64,000 nt of DNA. It comes from Amoebophrya sp. A120 (Eukaryota > Sar > Dinophyceae > Syndiniales > Amoebophryaceae). The position numbers and the translations under genes are program-made. The notes below the pieces were generated by a model. The model was not told the origin of the DNA. It saw nothing but the letters and a program-made list of their open reading frames with translations, and did not search any database. This document shows positions 23,070 through 33,707 of this stretch, one piece after another (within the stretch, counting starts at the first letter, position 1; every line of letters begins with the position of its first letter). The DNA lies in contig CAJINV010000002.1 in NCBI GenBank assembly GCA_905178155.1, positions 5,932,476-5,996,475 on the forward strand, written 5' to 3'.

Positions 23070-23795
23070 CTGTGACACAAAAAATTAGGGATGCACAAAA
23101 CAACACGACCTCCTTGTTGATATCATTTGATGCTAACAACGGACAAAAATTGGCGAATGCAGATCTAAGTCCAGGTCATGTCAATACATAGTTGTCTCAG
23201 CTGAAGATAGAAGCGACCGCGTCCCTAGGCGTGCGTCAAGACACCAATAACTTCAATTGAATTCATACCGTTCTACATTTTCATCTTTGCTCGGACCGCA
23301 AAATAGAATTCGAGCGCGTCCTCCATGGAGAAAGTAAAAAACGAAAAACCAGCACGATCACGAGAAAGCCGAAAACCACGCGACGGATGAAAGCAACGAT
23401 ACCAGCCTCCTTTTACTTTTTGCGATGTTTGTCTACTTTCGCCTCGCCATACAACAAGAGACGAAAGTCCTCTTCTCACGATGAAGCAAGTGCTCTCACA
23501 ACTTCTTTTTTCGCTCGAAATCTTCTCCCCATTCGTATCTTGCTGGAGACATCCACCTCAGACACGTTTGATATCAACATTCGCTCACAGTCCCTCTTTT
23601 TTTTTGTGTGAGCAGCAGCCGAACCCGAACATCTTCGAAGTGGCCCACAACATAAACAGGCAAGCCCAGGTCTATGTTGTTGCAATCGCTGATCTGCAGT
23701 CGTGTTGAAATTTCTGCACCAGAAACAAACCGAAAAATCAAACATACGTCCTCCTCAGCAAAAAATTCTCCATGCCAACAAATTTGATGTATAAT
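23070..23795. other. Intergenic, possible 5' UTR
   Basis: Upstream of the helical-protein gene. Short minus-strand open frames at 23273-23479 and 23476-23745 lack support. An acceptor-like TTTTTTGTGTCACAG ends at about 23070. Confidence 0.4.
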
Positions 23796-24203
23796 TTACA
23801 CACAATTATAACTACGAAGTGAAAGTCGTTCGTTGATTTTTTCCAAAGGTACGTTGTAAAGTTGTTCTGTCCCGGTACTAGCGGTAAAGGTCAGGATTTC
23901 TTCAATCATTCCTTCGCAGTCAGAAGGTGAAGGGGTGCCAAAAATATGTTTTAATTTCTCCAACAGATAAACAAAAACATGAAATTCATTGCTACGCATC
24001 TCAATCAGGACGTAATAGTAATTCTATCTTGGTCGCGCTTCCTTAAATTTGTTCACTCTCTGCTCTCTGTCCACGTTCACGTCGTGCATGAGCTTGCAGA
24101 TGAGCGCTTCATGTGGTAGGTGTTCTACGTCGAAGTGGTTATAATGTTTAATTTCATGTAACTTTACCTTTCTTTTAAGTTTCTTTTTCGTCCTACTTGT
24201 ATT
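23796..24203 (-). pseudogene. AT-rich ORF of about 135 codons with one in-frame TAG
   Basis: A single frame is open from 24203 to the TAA at 23796 except for one TAG at 24026-24024. Both halves read like real protein: the upstream half is basic and His-rich (for example HLPHEALICKLMHDVNVDRE) and the downstream half starts NYYYVLIEMRSNEF and contains a hydrophobic helix. No GT-AG intron removes the TAG. It may be a decaying gene, an exon set I have misread, or a recoded stop. The downstream part alone (ATG at 23999) would give 67 aa. Family not recognised. Confidence 0.35.
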
Positions 24204-24259
24204 TCATTTTGAAATCAAAATGAAGCTACGTAGCTTCATTTCGATTTTTCTTACAAGTC
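24194..24259. repeat. Imperfect 66-bp palindrome
   Basis: Outer ends TACTTGTA and TTACAAGT, core AATGAAGCTACGTAGCTTCATT (perfect palindrome, centre near 24230). It lies between the stop of one gene and the TAG-interrupted ORF; may be a small mobile element relic or a hairpin. Confidence 0.6.
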
Positions 24260-24272
24260 CAGTATACGCCAG

Positions 24273-26509
24273 TCAGTGATACTCGTCACCACCGCGCCCG
24301 CCAACGGCGTTGTTCGCCGGAGCCTCGTTCTTGTGCGACGCCATCGTCGTGCCAGACTTCTCGTCCGGTTGTTCATGGGAAGAAGGCGCTACTGTAATTC
24401 CTTCTGTGGACGTGGGGGTGGTATCCGAGTCGTGGTGAAAAATGATTTCGGTGAGAAATTGATGCTGTTCTTCTACTCCGTCCTGCTGGTGCTGGAGCTG
24501 CTCGGTGAAGGACGCAGCAGATTGGGTTTCTTGATTTCTGCTTCTTCTCCACTCTTCAACTTTGTCTCCGGCGGCTCGAAGAGTTTCACCCTCGGCAAGA
24601 ACCCCGTTCCCAGCAGCCTCTTCCCCAAGTGCAGCCGCCAGGGGAACATCAGAGCTGCCCTGTGTGCTTCCGGAGCCACCTCCTCCATTAGGTGTGGGCT
24701 CCTCACTTGTTGTGGTCGTGCCAGTGCCGCGCCCCCCGCGACCACCTCCACCGCGCCGTCCTCCGCCACCTCCGGCCGCTCCCGCCGTCGCAAACGCAGC
24801 GGCGGCTGCAGCTATTCTGCCACCGGGCGGGTCACTTGCATTTGCTTTCTGCCCACCCCCCGGGGGAACTTGAGCAGAAAGAGCACTCGGACCATGAGTG
24901 TGGATCGAGCTCCACTGCGCAGCAGAAACACTACGACCGGGCTCGGTCACAGCCTCCATCATCGATGAGGAAGACGAGGACGTGTGGTCCACGTACCGAC
25001 TCGTCGTGGTGTCCTCACCGGCTGTTCCGCCAGCGACTCCCCGCCTTGCGATGGAGCGGACGCTGAGTGGCGGAGAAGATGAGACGGAGTGGTCATTTCC
25101 GATCAGTTGCGCAGCGTCCTTGTCTTCCTCCGCTGCAGCCTGCGTAGTTTTGGGGTGTGTCACATGGTCGTGGCGCTGCGTGAGGGACCACGAGGGGCCG
25201 CCGTAACCTTTTTAGTTCGTTGTTCATATAATTATAAGTATCATGTTCTGAACTTGAACAAGTGAAAATCTTATAACAACACAAGCATCTCGCAAAACAT
25301 GCTGGTGTATCATTTGAATGATAGTTATCCTTCACGACCACGTTTACTATTACCATCGTTGTTGATCCGGTTCGTGATTGGTTGGTTTGCTTTGCTCTCG
25401 GGGTCTCGGTTCATGAATGGTTGGTTTTCTTGGCTCGCGGGGTCTCTTCTCTTGCCCTCTGCTTCCACAGCCTGTGCAGCGCCGTGCAAAAGCAGATTGG
25501 CGAGTTTTCCCTTTAGCAACTTCATCTTCTTCATTGCCCAAGCACCACGTCCATTATTTCCTGGAACGCCACTGCCTTCGCTCGCGGCGAAGGACACAGG
25601 AGGACCGCCTCCGCCGCTTCCACCCCCACCATCACCAGAACTGCCACTTGCCTGTGGAACTGCTTGCGTTGCTGGTGCAGCTTGTGAAGCCGGTGGCAAA
25701 GCAGGCTTTGTGCGCCGGGGTCGGTTGCCTCGCGCGAACGAAGCTGCAGCACTAGCAGCTGCACTCAAGGTGGAGAAAGGCCACCACTTCTTTTTCTGTT
25801 TTGGTTCCTGTTGCCGGCTTGGGGGAGATGCAGGAGCAGTCGGAGGAGCTAGTAGCGGTGTTGTAGGTGAAAAACGTGAAGGAATCATATTACTAAACGC
25901 CAGGCGCAGGCTTTCCATCCGCTCTTGTTGTTCCATCATCGACGATCCGGCGGGTTTATTTTCTCCCTGCTGCGTGTCGTGTACAACTTCCGGGTTGTCG
26001 TCGTTCTGTTCTTGTCCTTGTATGAAGGCGCGTGGGCGGGGCGAGAAGAAAACCACGCTCGCATGGTCACCTTAGTAGTTCTGGGTTTGTTCATCGTCCT
26101 CTGGGTGCTCGTCTGCGTCGTGCTGGTCAATCGTGCCAGTTTCGGTTAGTATCACCGAAGATTGATGGTGTGTTGCCTCCTCGTCGTCTGTGGCTGCGAG
26201 AACGACCGCTGCGGAGCGACGAGAGCCTGTTGTAGCAGGTTGTGCAGCTGCGTAGTACTTCTTCATCGCGATCTTACCGGGGGATGAACTGCTTTCCTTT
26301 TTCCCGACAAGACCATTGTCATTTGTCGAACCGGCCACAAGAATCGCTGTGGCATTGAACAGGACTCCACAGAAGTCGAAGAGAAAGAGCTGGACCAAGC
26401 ACTGGAACTGGACATGCATGATCAGCGCGATCATGCCCATCGCGGTGGTCTTCGAGTCCGATGTTGCAGCGGGCGGTTTCCGCCGCCCAGTGCTCCTAGA
26501 AAACGGCAT
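24273..26509 (-). CDS. Low-complexity protein, N-terminal hydrophobic segment, in-frame TAA
   Basis: Two exons, 26509-25354 and 25207-24273, joined by a 146-bp GT-AG intron (donor GATG|GTAATAG, acceptor CTAAAAAG) in matching phase, 697 codons in all. The ATG at 26509 is followed by a basic stretch and a long hydrophobic segment (about residues 24-60) that could be a signal anchor. The rest is Ser/Ala/Gly-rich, including a Gly/Arg-rich patch (GGGGGRRGGGGRGGRG) in exon 2. A TAA at 26074-26072 interrupts the frame at codon 146, yet the same frame continues for 240 codons and then splices in phase. Either it is two genes, a pseudogene, a missed tiny intron, or readthrough. Function unknown. Confidence 0.45.
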
Positions 26510-26539
26510 TGTGTTGAAATTTCTCTTCCTTGATCAATA

Positions 26540-27731
26540 AAAAGAAACTCGAACAGAAGTCTTCAGTGAAATAGACCGTACATTTTTGTTGAGGATAAGA
26601 ATGGATATTTGTCACAGGGAGTACGTTGTCGATGAAATTTCATTCTAAAAGGCTGAAAGTCTCGTATCTTCGATAGCGGAGGCATAATGCCCAGCACGCA
26701 AACTATCGAGGACCAATACGACGCGGATACCGAAATACGATTGTAACGAATCACCGTCCAGGTCGACTTTCCGGTCAATCGAGAGTCGATAACGTCGTTT
26801 TCCCCGATGAAATGCTAGTTACCACAAATACGAAAACGAAAACGAGCCACGATACAAGGTACGACCCCGGATAGAGACACTTCTTTTGAAGTGACAGTTA
26901 AAGGGACAGATAAGAATCTGAGCCCACTTTTCTCACGCTTTGTGTACCAAGCAGTACCAGCGGAAGCGAGAACCAAAACGGAAGCATAAATTGTCAATGG
27001 GAAACGCCGCAACATCTGGCTCCCATGATGAAACGACATTTAGTCGTAATGAAACCACTCACTTCATCCATTCTGTGTAGTATGAAGATTGTGTAACGGT
27101 ATACAATTAAAAAGTCACTGTGATACATGATGCGCAAGCACCAGCAACATCTTCAAATTCAAGAGTGACTTTGGACTTGCGAGCTTTATCAATACTTATG
27201 TTCAAGAAAGCGAAACAACGAATGTAAATAAAATAGCTGCCAATGGTAAGTATTAGTATTTATGATAAAATCACGATGATGAAACTCAAATCATTCCCAC
27301 GCTTTTTCATATTTGTCCTTTGCTTTATTTCTATGAATCGCGTCTAGAGGTGGCGGCCACTAGATCGCGACCACCGACAAAGGTGTAATACACCATCACC
27401 AAATAAACTGTACAGAAAGACAAAAAAGAAGTTCGAGTCATGTGATTTTCAATGGGAAAGAGTACAACACTTGACTGGCAGGAATCCGCTGCCAGGATGG
27501 CACTCCACGCTAGAAAAGTTCTATATCAATGATGTGGCAAAAAGCTTAAAAATAAATCGAAATCTGTGAGTGAATCTTTACGAGTTCACAATGACAAACA
27601 AGCTCAGCCCACCTTCGCCTTTTTTGCGGCCGCCGGACACGACCATAAATCATGAAGCATAGGCAAACCGGCGTATGTCACACGATTAAGTGCTACAAGC
27701 ACAGACTTCTAGAAAAATTGTTTTTGAATTA
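26540..27731. other. Intergenic, AT-rich
   Basis: About 1.2 kb holding only the doubtful small ORF at 26815-27039. No RNA gene recognised. Confidence 0.4.
26815..27039 (-). CDS. Possible small membrane or mitochondrial protein
   Basis: A 74-codon ORF with a true ATG at 27039: basic residues, then a hydrophobic segment (FPLTIYASVLVLASAGTAWY), then a KRE boundary. This could be a membrane anchor or organellar targeting region. A donor-like GTAAC overlaps the stop, so more exons may follow downstream (an open frame lies at 26778-26563). No family recognised. Confidence 0.25.
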   Translation of the reverse strand: MSFHHGSQMLRRFPLTIYASVLVLASAGTAWYTKREKSGLRFLSVPLTVTSKEVSLSGVVPCIVARFRFRICGN

Positions 27732-27929
27732 CTACTTTCTTAGGCCCCGGAAAACCATGATGTCACGGTATTTTTTCGTGATGACGATGAAGATGCCCAG
27801 GTATTTCTTGCCATTGTCAACAAGTTCATGATCGAAGGAAAAACATACTGGACAATCTATTATCTGGGATTTTTGCAAACAGCAGAGGTGTACGGTCAAT
27901 CGGGTTTGGTAGGCTCCTTCCCGTCGCAC
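27732..27929 (-). CDS. Isolated exon-like ORF, function unknown
   Basis: An open frame without an ATG that ends at a TAG at 27732. The C-terminal part (FDHELVDNGKKYLGIFIVIT, then KKYRDIMVFRGL) is balanced in composition and reads like folded protein. An acceptor-like GAAAACAG precedes it near 27931. I could not connect it to an upstream exon; the neighbouring gene already ends at 28049. It may be the last exon of an unrecognised gene. Confidence 0.25.
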   Translation of the reverse strand: MRREGAYQTRLTVHLCCLQKSQIIDCPVCFSFDHELVDNGKKYLGIFIVITKKYRDIMVFRGLRK

Positions 27930-28048
27930 TGTTTTCTTTTTTGTAGCAGTACTACGTGGTGGTGGATCTTACTTAGTTAGAAGATAGTAAACAACTCCTT
28001 GCTTCACGCGCAGCAACCTCTCAGTTAATCCAGACCCCCAGTCAACAT

Positions 28049-31000
28049 TCAGTTCGCGCGGGCCAGCGTCGGACCCAGTTCTCGGCGCAAGATAGCGGAG
28101 AATAAAAGAGGGAGATTCGAATTGCCGCGACGACCAAGCGCCGCCTCGATGAAGCCCACGGGACTGCTGCTGCCGCCGCTTACCTCTACGGAGTCGGAGT
28201 CAGAAAGGTTGTAGAATTCTTCCAGAAACAAAAGGACAGCTGCACGGTGGGCGGATGGGAAACCAGCGCTCGTCCTGCTACTTTCCGGGTCCACAAGAGC
28301 GTCCTCTCCAACACGTACCGTCGTCCCTGTACCCTTCGGTAGTTCGCTGACGACATACTTCAAAAGCGCGGTGGTCAGAAACGTGAACACCAGGCGTTGG
28401 TCTCGCTGCAAGGAGTGTCCGCTCGCGTGCGGTCGAAAATGCGCCGTGTGCTCTGGGGCGAGAATCTGGCGAAGCAGGCGCACGACGGGAAAGGCTGCTA
28501 GGTTGTTGTTCATTTGTTCTTCAGCTACAGGACCCGCTGGGCGTCGGGGGCCGTACAAAGCGAGATCATCAAGATGAAAAGCACTACCTCGGCCGCCACA
28601 TTTAGAAGCACTGTCTGAAGATGCGTGAGCGCCTGCAGCGGCCCTGCTGCCGTCCCCGTGCTTGTCTTCGAAAACACAACTGGAGGCACGACTCACAGAA
28701 AAAAGCGCCCGCATGGCACCATTGCGAAATTTGGTGGCTTTTTCTAAAATGTTACTCGTTGATGTGGAGAACATTGGACGTCCATCACCGTGTCGCTGCT
28801 CTTCTTGTGGAGGTTGATTATGTGACAACCGCGCGTCCGCCCAGCTTAGTGCGTGCAAAACCGAGCGAAACACGTATCGCACGGCAAGAATTAGATGGTC
28901 AGCAGAAGTACAACTAGTGGCGGCCGAAGCCGACGCCGAAGCTGCGCTCCCGTTTGTGTCACCACCAAGACGGTCACCACGATGGCACCAGTCGGCCACC
29001 CCACGTTCGTTCCTGCGGGGCCTCGTTGTTCCACCTTTCTGCAATAGCAACACTTTTTCCATTCTCGCAAGCAGCCGGGGCAGCAGGTGCTCGGCGAGGA
29101 AGGTGGAAAACGCGATCGGTCGCATGGATAGAGAATGGTTCTCGAAGTCTTCCGCCTCTTCGTCCGCGTCTGCCTGCGAGAAAGTTCGGTGCAACGTTAT
29201 CTCGTGCGCCTCCACGCCACCGCCCCGCGCCAGCAGGGGGTCAGGTTGTGCTTGTTCTCTCCCACCCCTCGTCCCTACGATTACACGCACCACCATGTCC
29301 TCCGGCCTGGCCGTTCTTGGTCCATCCGCGCGGTCAGGAGCGGCGTTCAAAAACCCTAACCCGCCGACAGGTGGTTCTACTAGATCTTCTTGCTGCGCGC
29401 CGGCTTGTCTTTCACGTGCAGCAGGCCGAAAAACGTCTGGAGGTTGTGCTGCACCTGCTGGGGCAGCAGGAGCGATAATCCGCTGGTCGTGCTGTTGTCC
29501 TTGCCGTAGCCGCTGCCCCCCGGCGCCTGGGCCGCCGTCAAATGGAACTGCATGGCCAACAGCACGCTGCCGCCCAGTAGGTGCGAAGGTTGTTGCGCCT
29601 TTCTTCCCCAGCTTGGATACCAGCTCGTGCAAGAGTGGATAAAGTCTCTCGACCTGCTCCGACTCCGACATCGAGGAGAAATGAATTTCCATATCGTCCG
29701 AGAGAAATAGAAATTCGTTGTTTATGGAAATGGAAGGACCTCCCCCCTGTTGATCCCTATGTTCAAAAGGAAATTTCTCATGCTGGACGTCTGGATACAT
29801 ACACAAAGTGGCCTTGTCTTTGCAGACAAGGCAAGTACTGGAGGCATAAGGTCTGGCTAAACAAGTATCTATGTGCACGGCTAGCCCCCCAGCAAGCCAG
29901 ACGTCTCTGCTGTATTGCGGTTAGAACGCTGCAAATACAGATTGCCTGAGTCGCAGAATAATGACTTTAAGTACCTGGCACCGCTTTTGCCTCCGCAGCA
30001 GTTGTGTTTATGCAAGACAGAGGCATGTTGAAGAAGATCAAGATGACAAAGACAAGACTTCAACTTGTACACATAAATCAGCAACACATATCACCCTATC
30101 TTGTACCATTCGAGGAAGGGAGGTAGATCCAAAGTTTTTACTACGATAGCGATACCGTCATCAAAACCTCCACGATCGCGGAAGCAGCTCGTATGGACCC
30201 AGGCCGCCCGGTGATTCACGTACTGCATCAGCAAATCTGCGGCCGCCCGCATGGCCGCGTCAGCTTGGAGCTGCAGGTGCGCGAGTTTCTTCTTCATCTG
30301 TCGCAAGAGTTCGCTTTTGTCTTTGTTCCTTTGATGCGCAGCTTCAGGAGCTTCTTCTACCTGTGAAGATGAGTTTTCTACTCCTCCGAAAGTGGTGACT
30401 ATCTCCTGCGCCAATGTGTGCTTTTCGTGCTCCAGCTTCACAAAATCGTAGATCCAGCCGGCAGCGACCTTTTTCCGTTTTTCCGGAATAAAGACGCCAG
30501 TATCTCGTAACCCATTCGCATTTCTCATCTGCGCTGAGGGGCGGGAAGATGAAGACGACGAGGAGGACCTTGCTAAACCAAAGCCACTGGGGAGATGATG
30601 GTCGGGCGACTGCTGATGACGAAGGGCTTCAGCTTCACGAAGTCGTAAAGATGGATCCCGAGTACTAGGAACTACACCGTCGTTCGCCGCTGCAGCTACT
30701 TCACGACTCGTTCCTCCAGCAGCCCCAAGAATAGCAGAAGTAGTCCTGCTAGTACTCTCGCCTGTTATACCAGCAGTTTCATCCACAACCTCCTCGACCC
30801 GGTAGAGTGTGTGTACTACGCGGTCCAGCGAAGCCGCGGCGTTAGCCAGGTCTTGAAAGGCTTCAACCGCTTTGTTCCTCGGCCCGTCCTGCGTGCCGAC
30901 AGGGTTCTCTTGTTGATGTAGTTGATGGGTGTTTTGCCGGTCGTGTGGTCCTCCCAGTTGTCCTTGTCCTTCTTCCATACGACTTCTACCCACTGTTCCG

Positions 31001-32283
31001 CTCTTCTCTATTTCCGAAGAACCTTCTTTGCTCCCACGAACGCACCGCCCACGGGACCAGTGCGATTTAGACTTCAGCGGTAGAATCTCGTTGAAGAATC
31101 GCATCGCATCAGCGCCGGGGGGTAGAAAGTCGTGCGCAATTTTGGGAACCAAAATGTTTTCGTCGACGTCTAGCAATTGAAGTTCGTTGGTGGATGGCGT
31201 TGAAGTGGATGTCGCACTTGTCGTAGGTCGCACAGCAGGACGAGGACTTATAATGTGTCGCGGCTCGGATGCATCTTTTCCCCGCACAATTTGGTCCTGC
31301 AGCGAGAAGCAGGCGGCGCCAGCTCCTCCTCCTAGGTGTTTAGCATTGGCAGCAGCTCCTGCAGCAACATCTTGACTAGACGGGCAATCGTGAGGAATCG
31401 GGTGGCGTTCATCTGCTACAGCAGGAAACGGCGTGTCCGACACGTCTTCCAGGGCATAATCATGATCAAGAGCTAGTAGTTTCACCGGAACTGGTTTTGC
31501 ATCTTTTGGTATGCGAGGTCCAGATGAACAAGCGGTAGATGAAAATCCAGGCGGGGACGAATTTGCGTGATTATTGTACGGCAAAGAGGTGGACCCCCCC
31601 GACGAAATAAATGGTGGCGATGTTATATTCTTGCATCCTCGGTAAAGATGTGCAGCTCTCGCGGTACCTGAGTCGTCGTGTTGAGGTACTGTCGTCGGAG
31701 CGGCTGTTGCTCCTCGTTCAATTGGAGGAATTTTTGTTTCACCATTAGTACATCCTCCATTCCTCGTCGTGGTCCTATCCTGCGACAGACTGATTGCTGT
31801 TGTCGTTAGGTGCTCCCACAGTTGAGTTAGCCCCGCTGAAAACGACCACGAAGCTCCTGCTGACGGTGCTGGTCCTGCGTCTAGTTCTGCTTCATGCGGC
31901 GCGTGGTAAAACGCAGAAGTGTGTTCCGGTTCCTCGCCTGCACCTCCAGCTCGAAAAGACGAGCACAAACCTGATGATCCATCGCCCGTCCACCTGGTGG
32001 AGCCTACAGGTTCTCTACCGCTTCTTCTTCCCCGCCCACCAGCGAAAAGATTGCTGCTGCAGGACACAAGGCGCAGCTGATTGGTGTGGAAGTTGATAAA
32101 GCTGTTGAATAACAATGCAGTCGTTAAAAAAATAGTACACCTTGGAGCGGGCTTCGGTTTCTTGAGCTGCTTGTCCATACAGTTGTGGAGTTGTAGATGT
32201 CGGTGTGAAAAAATCCTGCTCCACCGTGTCGCTACTTGTCGTTGTGGCCTTGCGGCTGGTGAAGATAATATTGAAAGTGACAT
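28049..32283 (-). CDS. Large Ser/Ala-rich protein, two exons
   Basis: Exon 1 is 32283-30107 (ATG at 32283) and exon 2 is 29909-28049. A 197-bp GT-AG intron (GAATG|GTACAAG to GCAATACAG|C) joins them in phase, giving 1,346 codons. Exon 2 has no ATG near its start, which supports fusion with exon 1. The N-terminus has a basic region and a hydrophobic stretch (IFLTTALLFNSFINF) that may target an organelle or membrane. The end of exon 1 is a charged helical segment with heptad character; exon 2 has helical blocks separated by Ser/Gly/Arg-rich linkers. Between about 29600 and 29385 the +1 frame looks far more protein-like than the open frame, suggesting two compensating indels. Family not recognised. 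Confidence 0.55.
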
Positions 32284-33707
32284 GTTGAGTGCCCTCTTCT
32301 AGTACTAGTTCTAGTTGTAGCGCACAATTGAATATGAATAGTGTCGTTGTCGTATGAGTATCGAAATACAAATCATAATCATCAATCAAGAAACGGAATC
32401 ATCTCTATTTTCGATGCTTTGATGAGTCACCTTCAATCCTGAGGAAAAAAAAAAACAAACGCAGAAATTGCGGGTCGTCGTGAGGTCGTACCACTAGCTA
32501 CACATGATCCACACTGCTGCGCTTCATAAACCTTAGGAAAAAATAGATACTCAGCAAGTACACGTGATTCTTTTATCGTTGTATCTGATCACCGCCGTAT
32601 GTCGTCGAGAACGACGAGCTTTTTGTTTCTGGAACCTTGATGTTTCATCCGCTGAAAACACATACAGAAACATTTCCGACTTCACTTTCCTTCCTAGCAA
32701 TGATTATCCTCCTTCTTGAAGATCAGCCACGAGGAAAAATCCTGTTCCTGACCATTGTAATTTCGTCCTCAAGCAAAGAACCGGCTCCGCCAAACCAGGA
32801 GATGAGGAAGAAGTAGAACACGACGATCATTCGCCCGACCCAAGATGGTGGTGACGCGATATTTCAGTAAAAATCTACCACGACGTGCTTGACGAAGTGA
32901 TTCGTTTTCTTTTTGCTCCTTGTGCTACTTCTCGACTGTGAAAAGAATCTCCACGGGCTGACGCAACGAATTCGATTTCAACATCCTACATAGGTTTTTA
33001 AAACCAAAACAGCAGCGGTGTGCCATTTGCATTTGCTATCACATGAGCTAACAATACGATATCTTATTTATCTTTCAATTGCGCCAGCTTCTCCGGAGGG
33101 AAAGGAGTCTCAAATCGTGTCAACGATGTTCGATTTCTGTCGATTTTTTTTACTTAAGTATGGGGGTGTCTATTTTGGGGCCACTCGTGCGATCTAGATA
33201 TCGTGCTCGTGATAGAGAACTTTGGAAACTAAATCTTTCTATGAGGTGGCTTCTAATATGTTCTTTCTCTTGGGGTCAAGAAAAGGGGTAGAGGCGTAGC
33301 TGTGGTTGGGGGGAATGGAATAATCTGGATTTATACCTAAGACTAACATGCTGATTTTATGAATGTCGCTATTACAACTGAAGATGCAAAAAGAACGTTC
33401 TCTGCCTAAGAGCTCTCTAGCTTAGAACTCCGTGCTGCTATGCGCATGGATAAGACATTATACACTTTTACTTTTTTAATTGGATGCTGGGCAAAACTAC
33501 TGCAGGAAATGAAAATTATACATAGCTGTATTTCATCAAGATTATATCGTTCATCATGAGTAACAAGTAGTAAGAGGACGACGTGCTGTAATGTTCCTTT
33601 GTGTGTGAGTTTACTCTATGATATCTAATTTCGATTTTTATAAACTCATCTGTATCTCTGCGTTCTCTGAGAAGGATGAGATGCAGCACCGTCCTTCCTC
33701 GTCAAGA
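32284..33707. other. Intergenic, AT-rich
   Basis: 1.4 kb without a supportable gene. Short plus-strand ORFs (for example 33079-33291) have no protein-like character. Confidence 0.5.

Noticed and set aside
28917-29642. 241-codon plus-strand ORF
   Set aside because: Antisense of the Ser-rich gene with no protein character.
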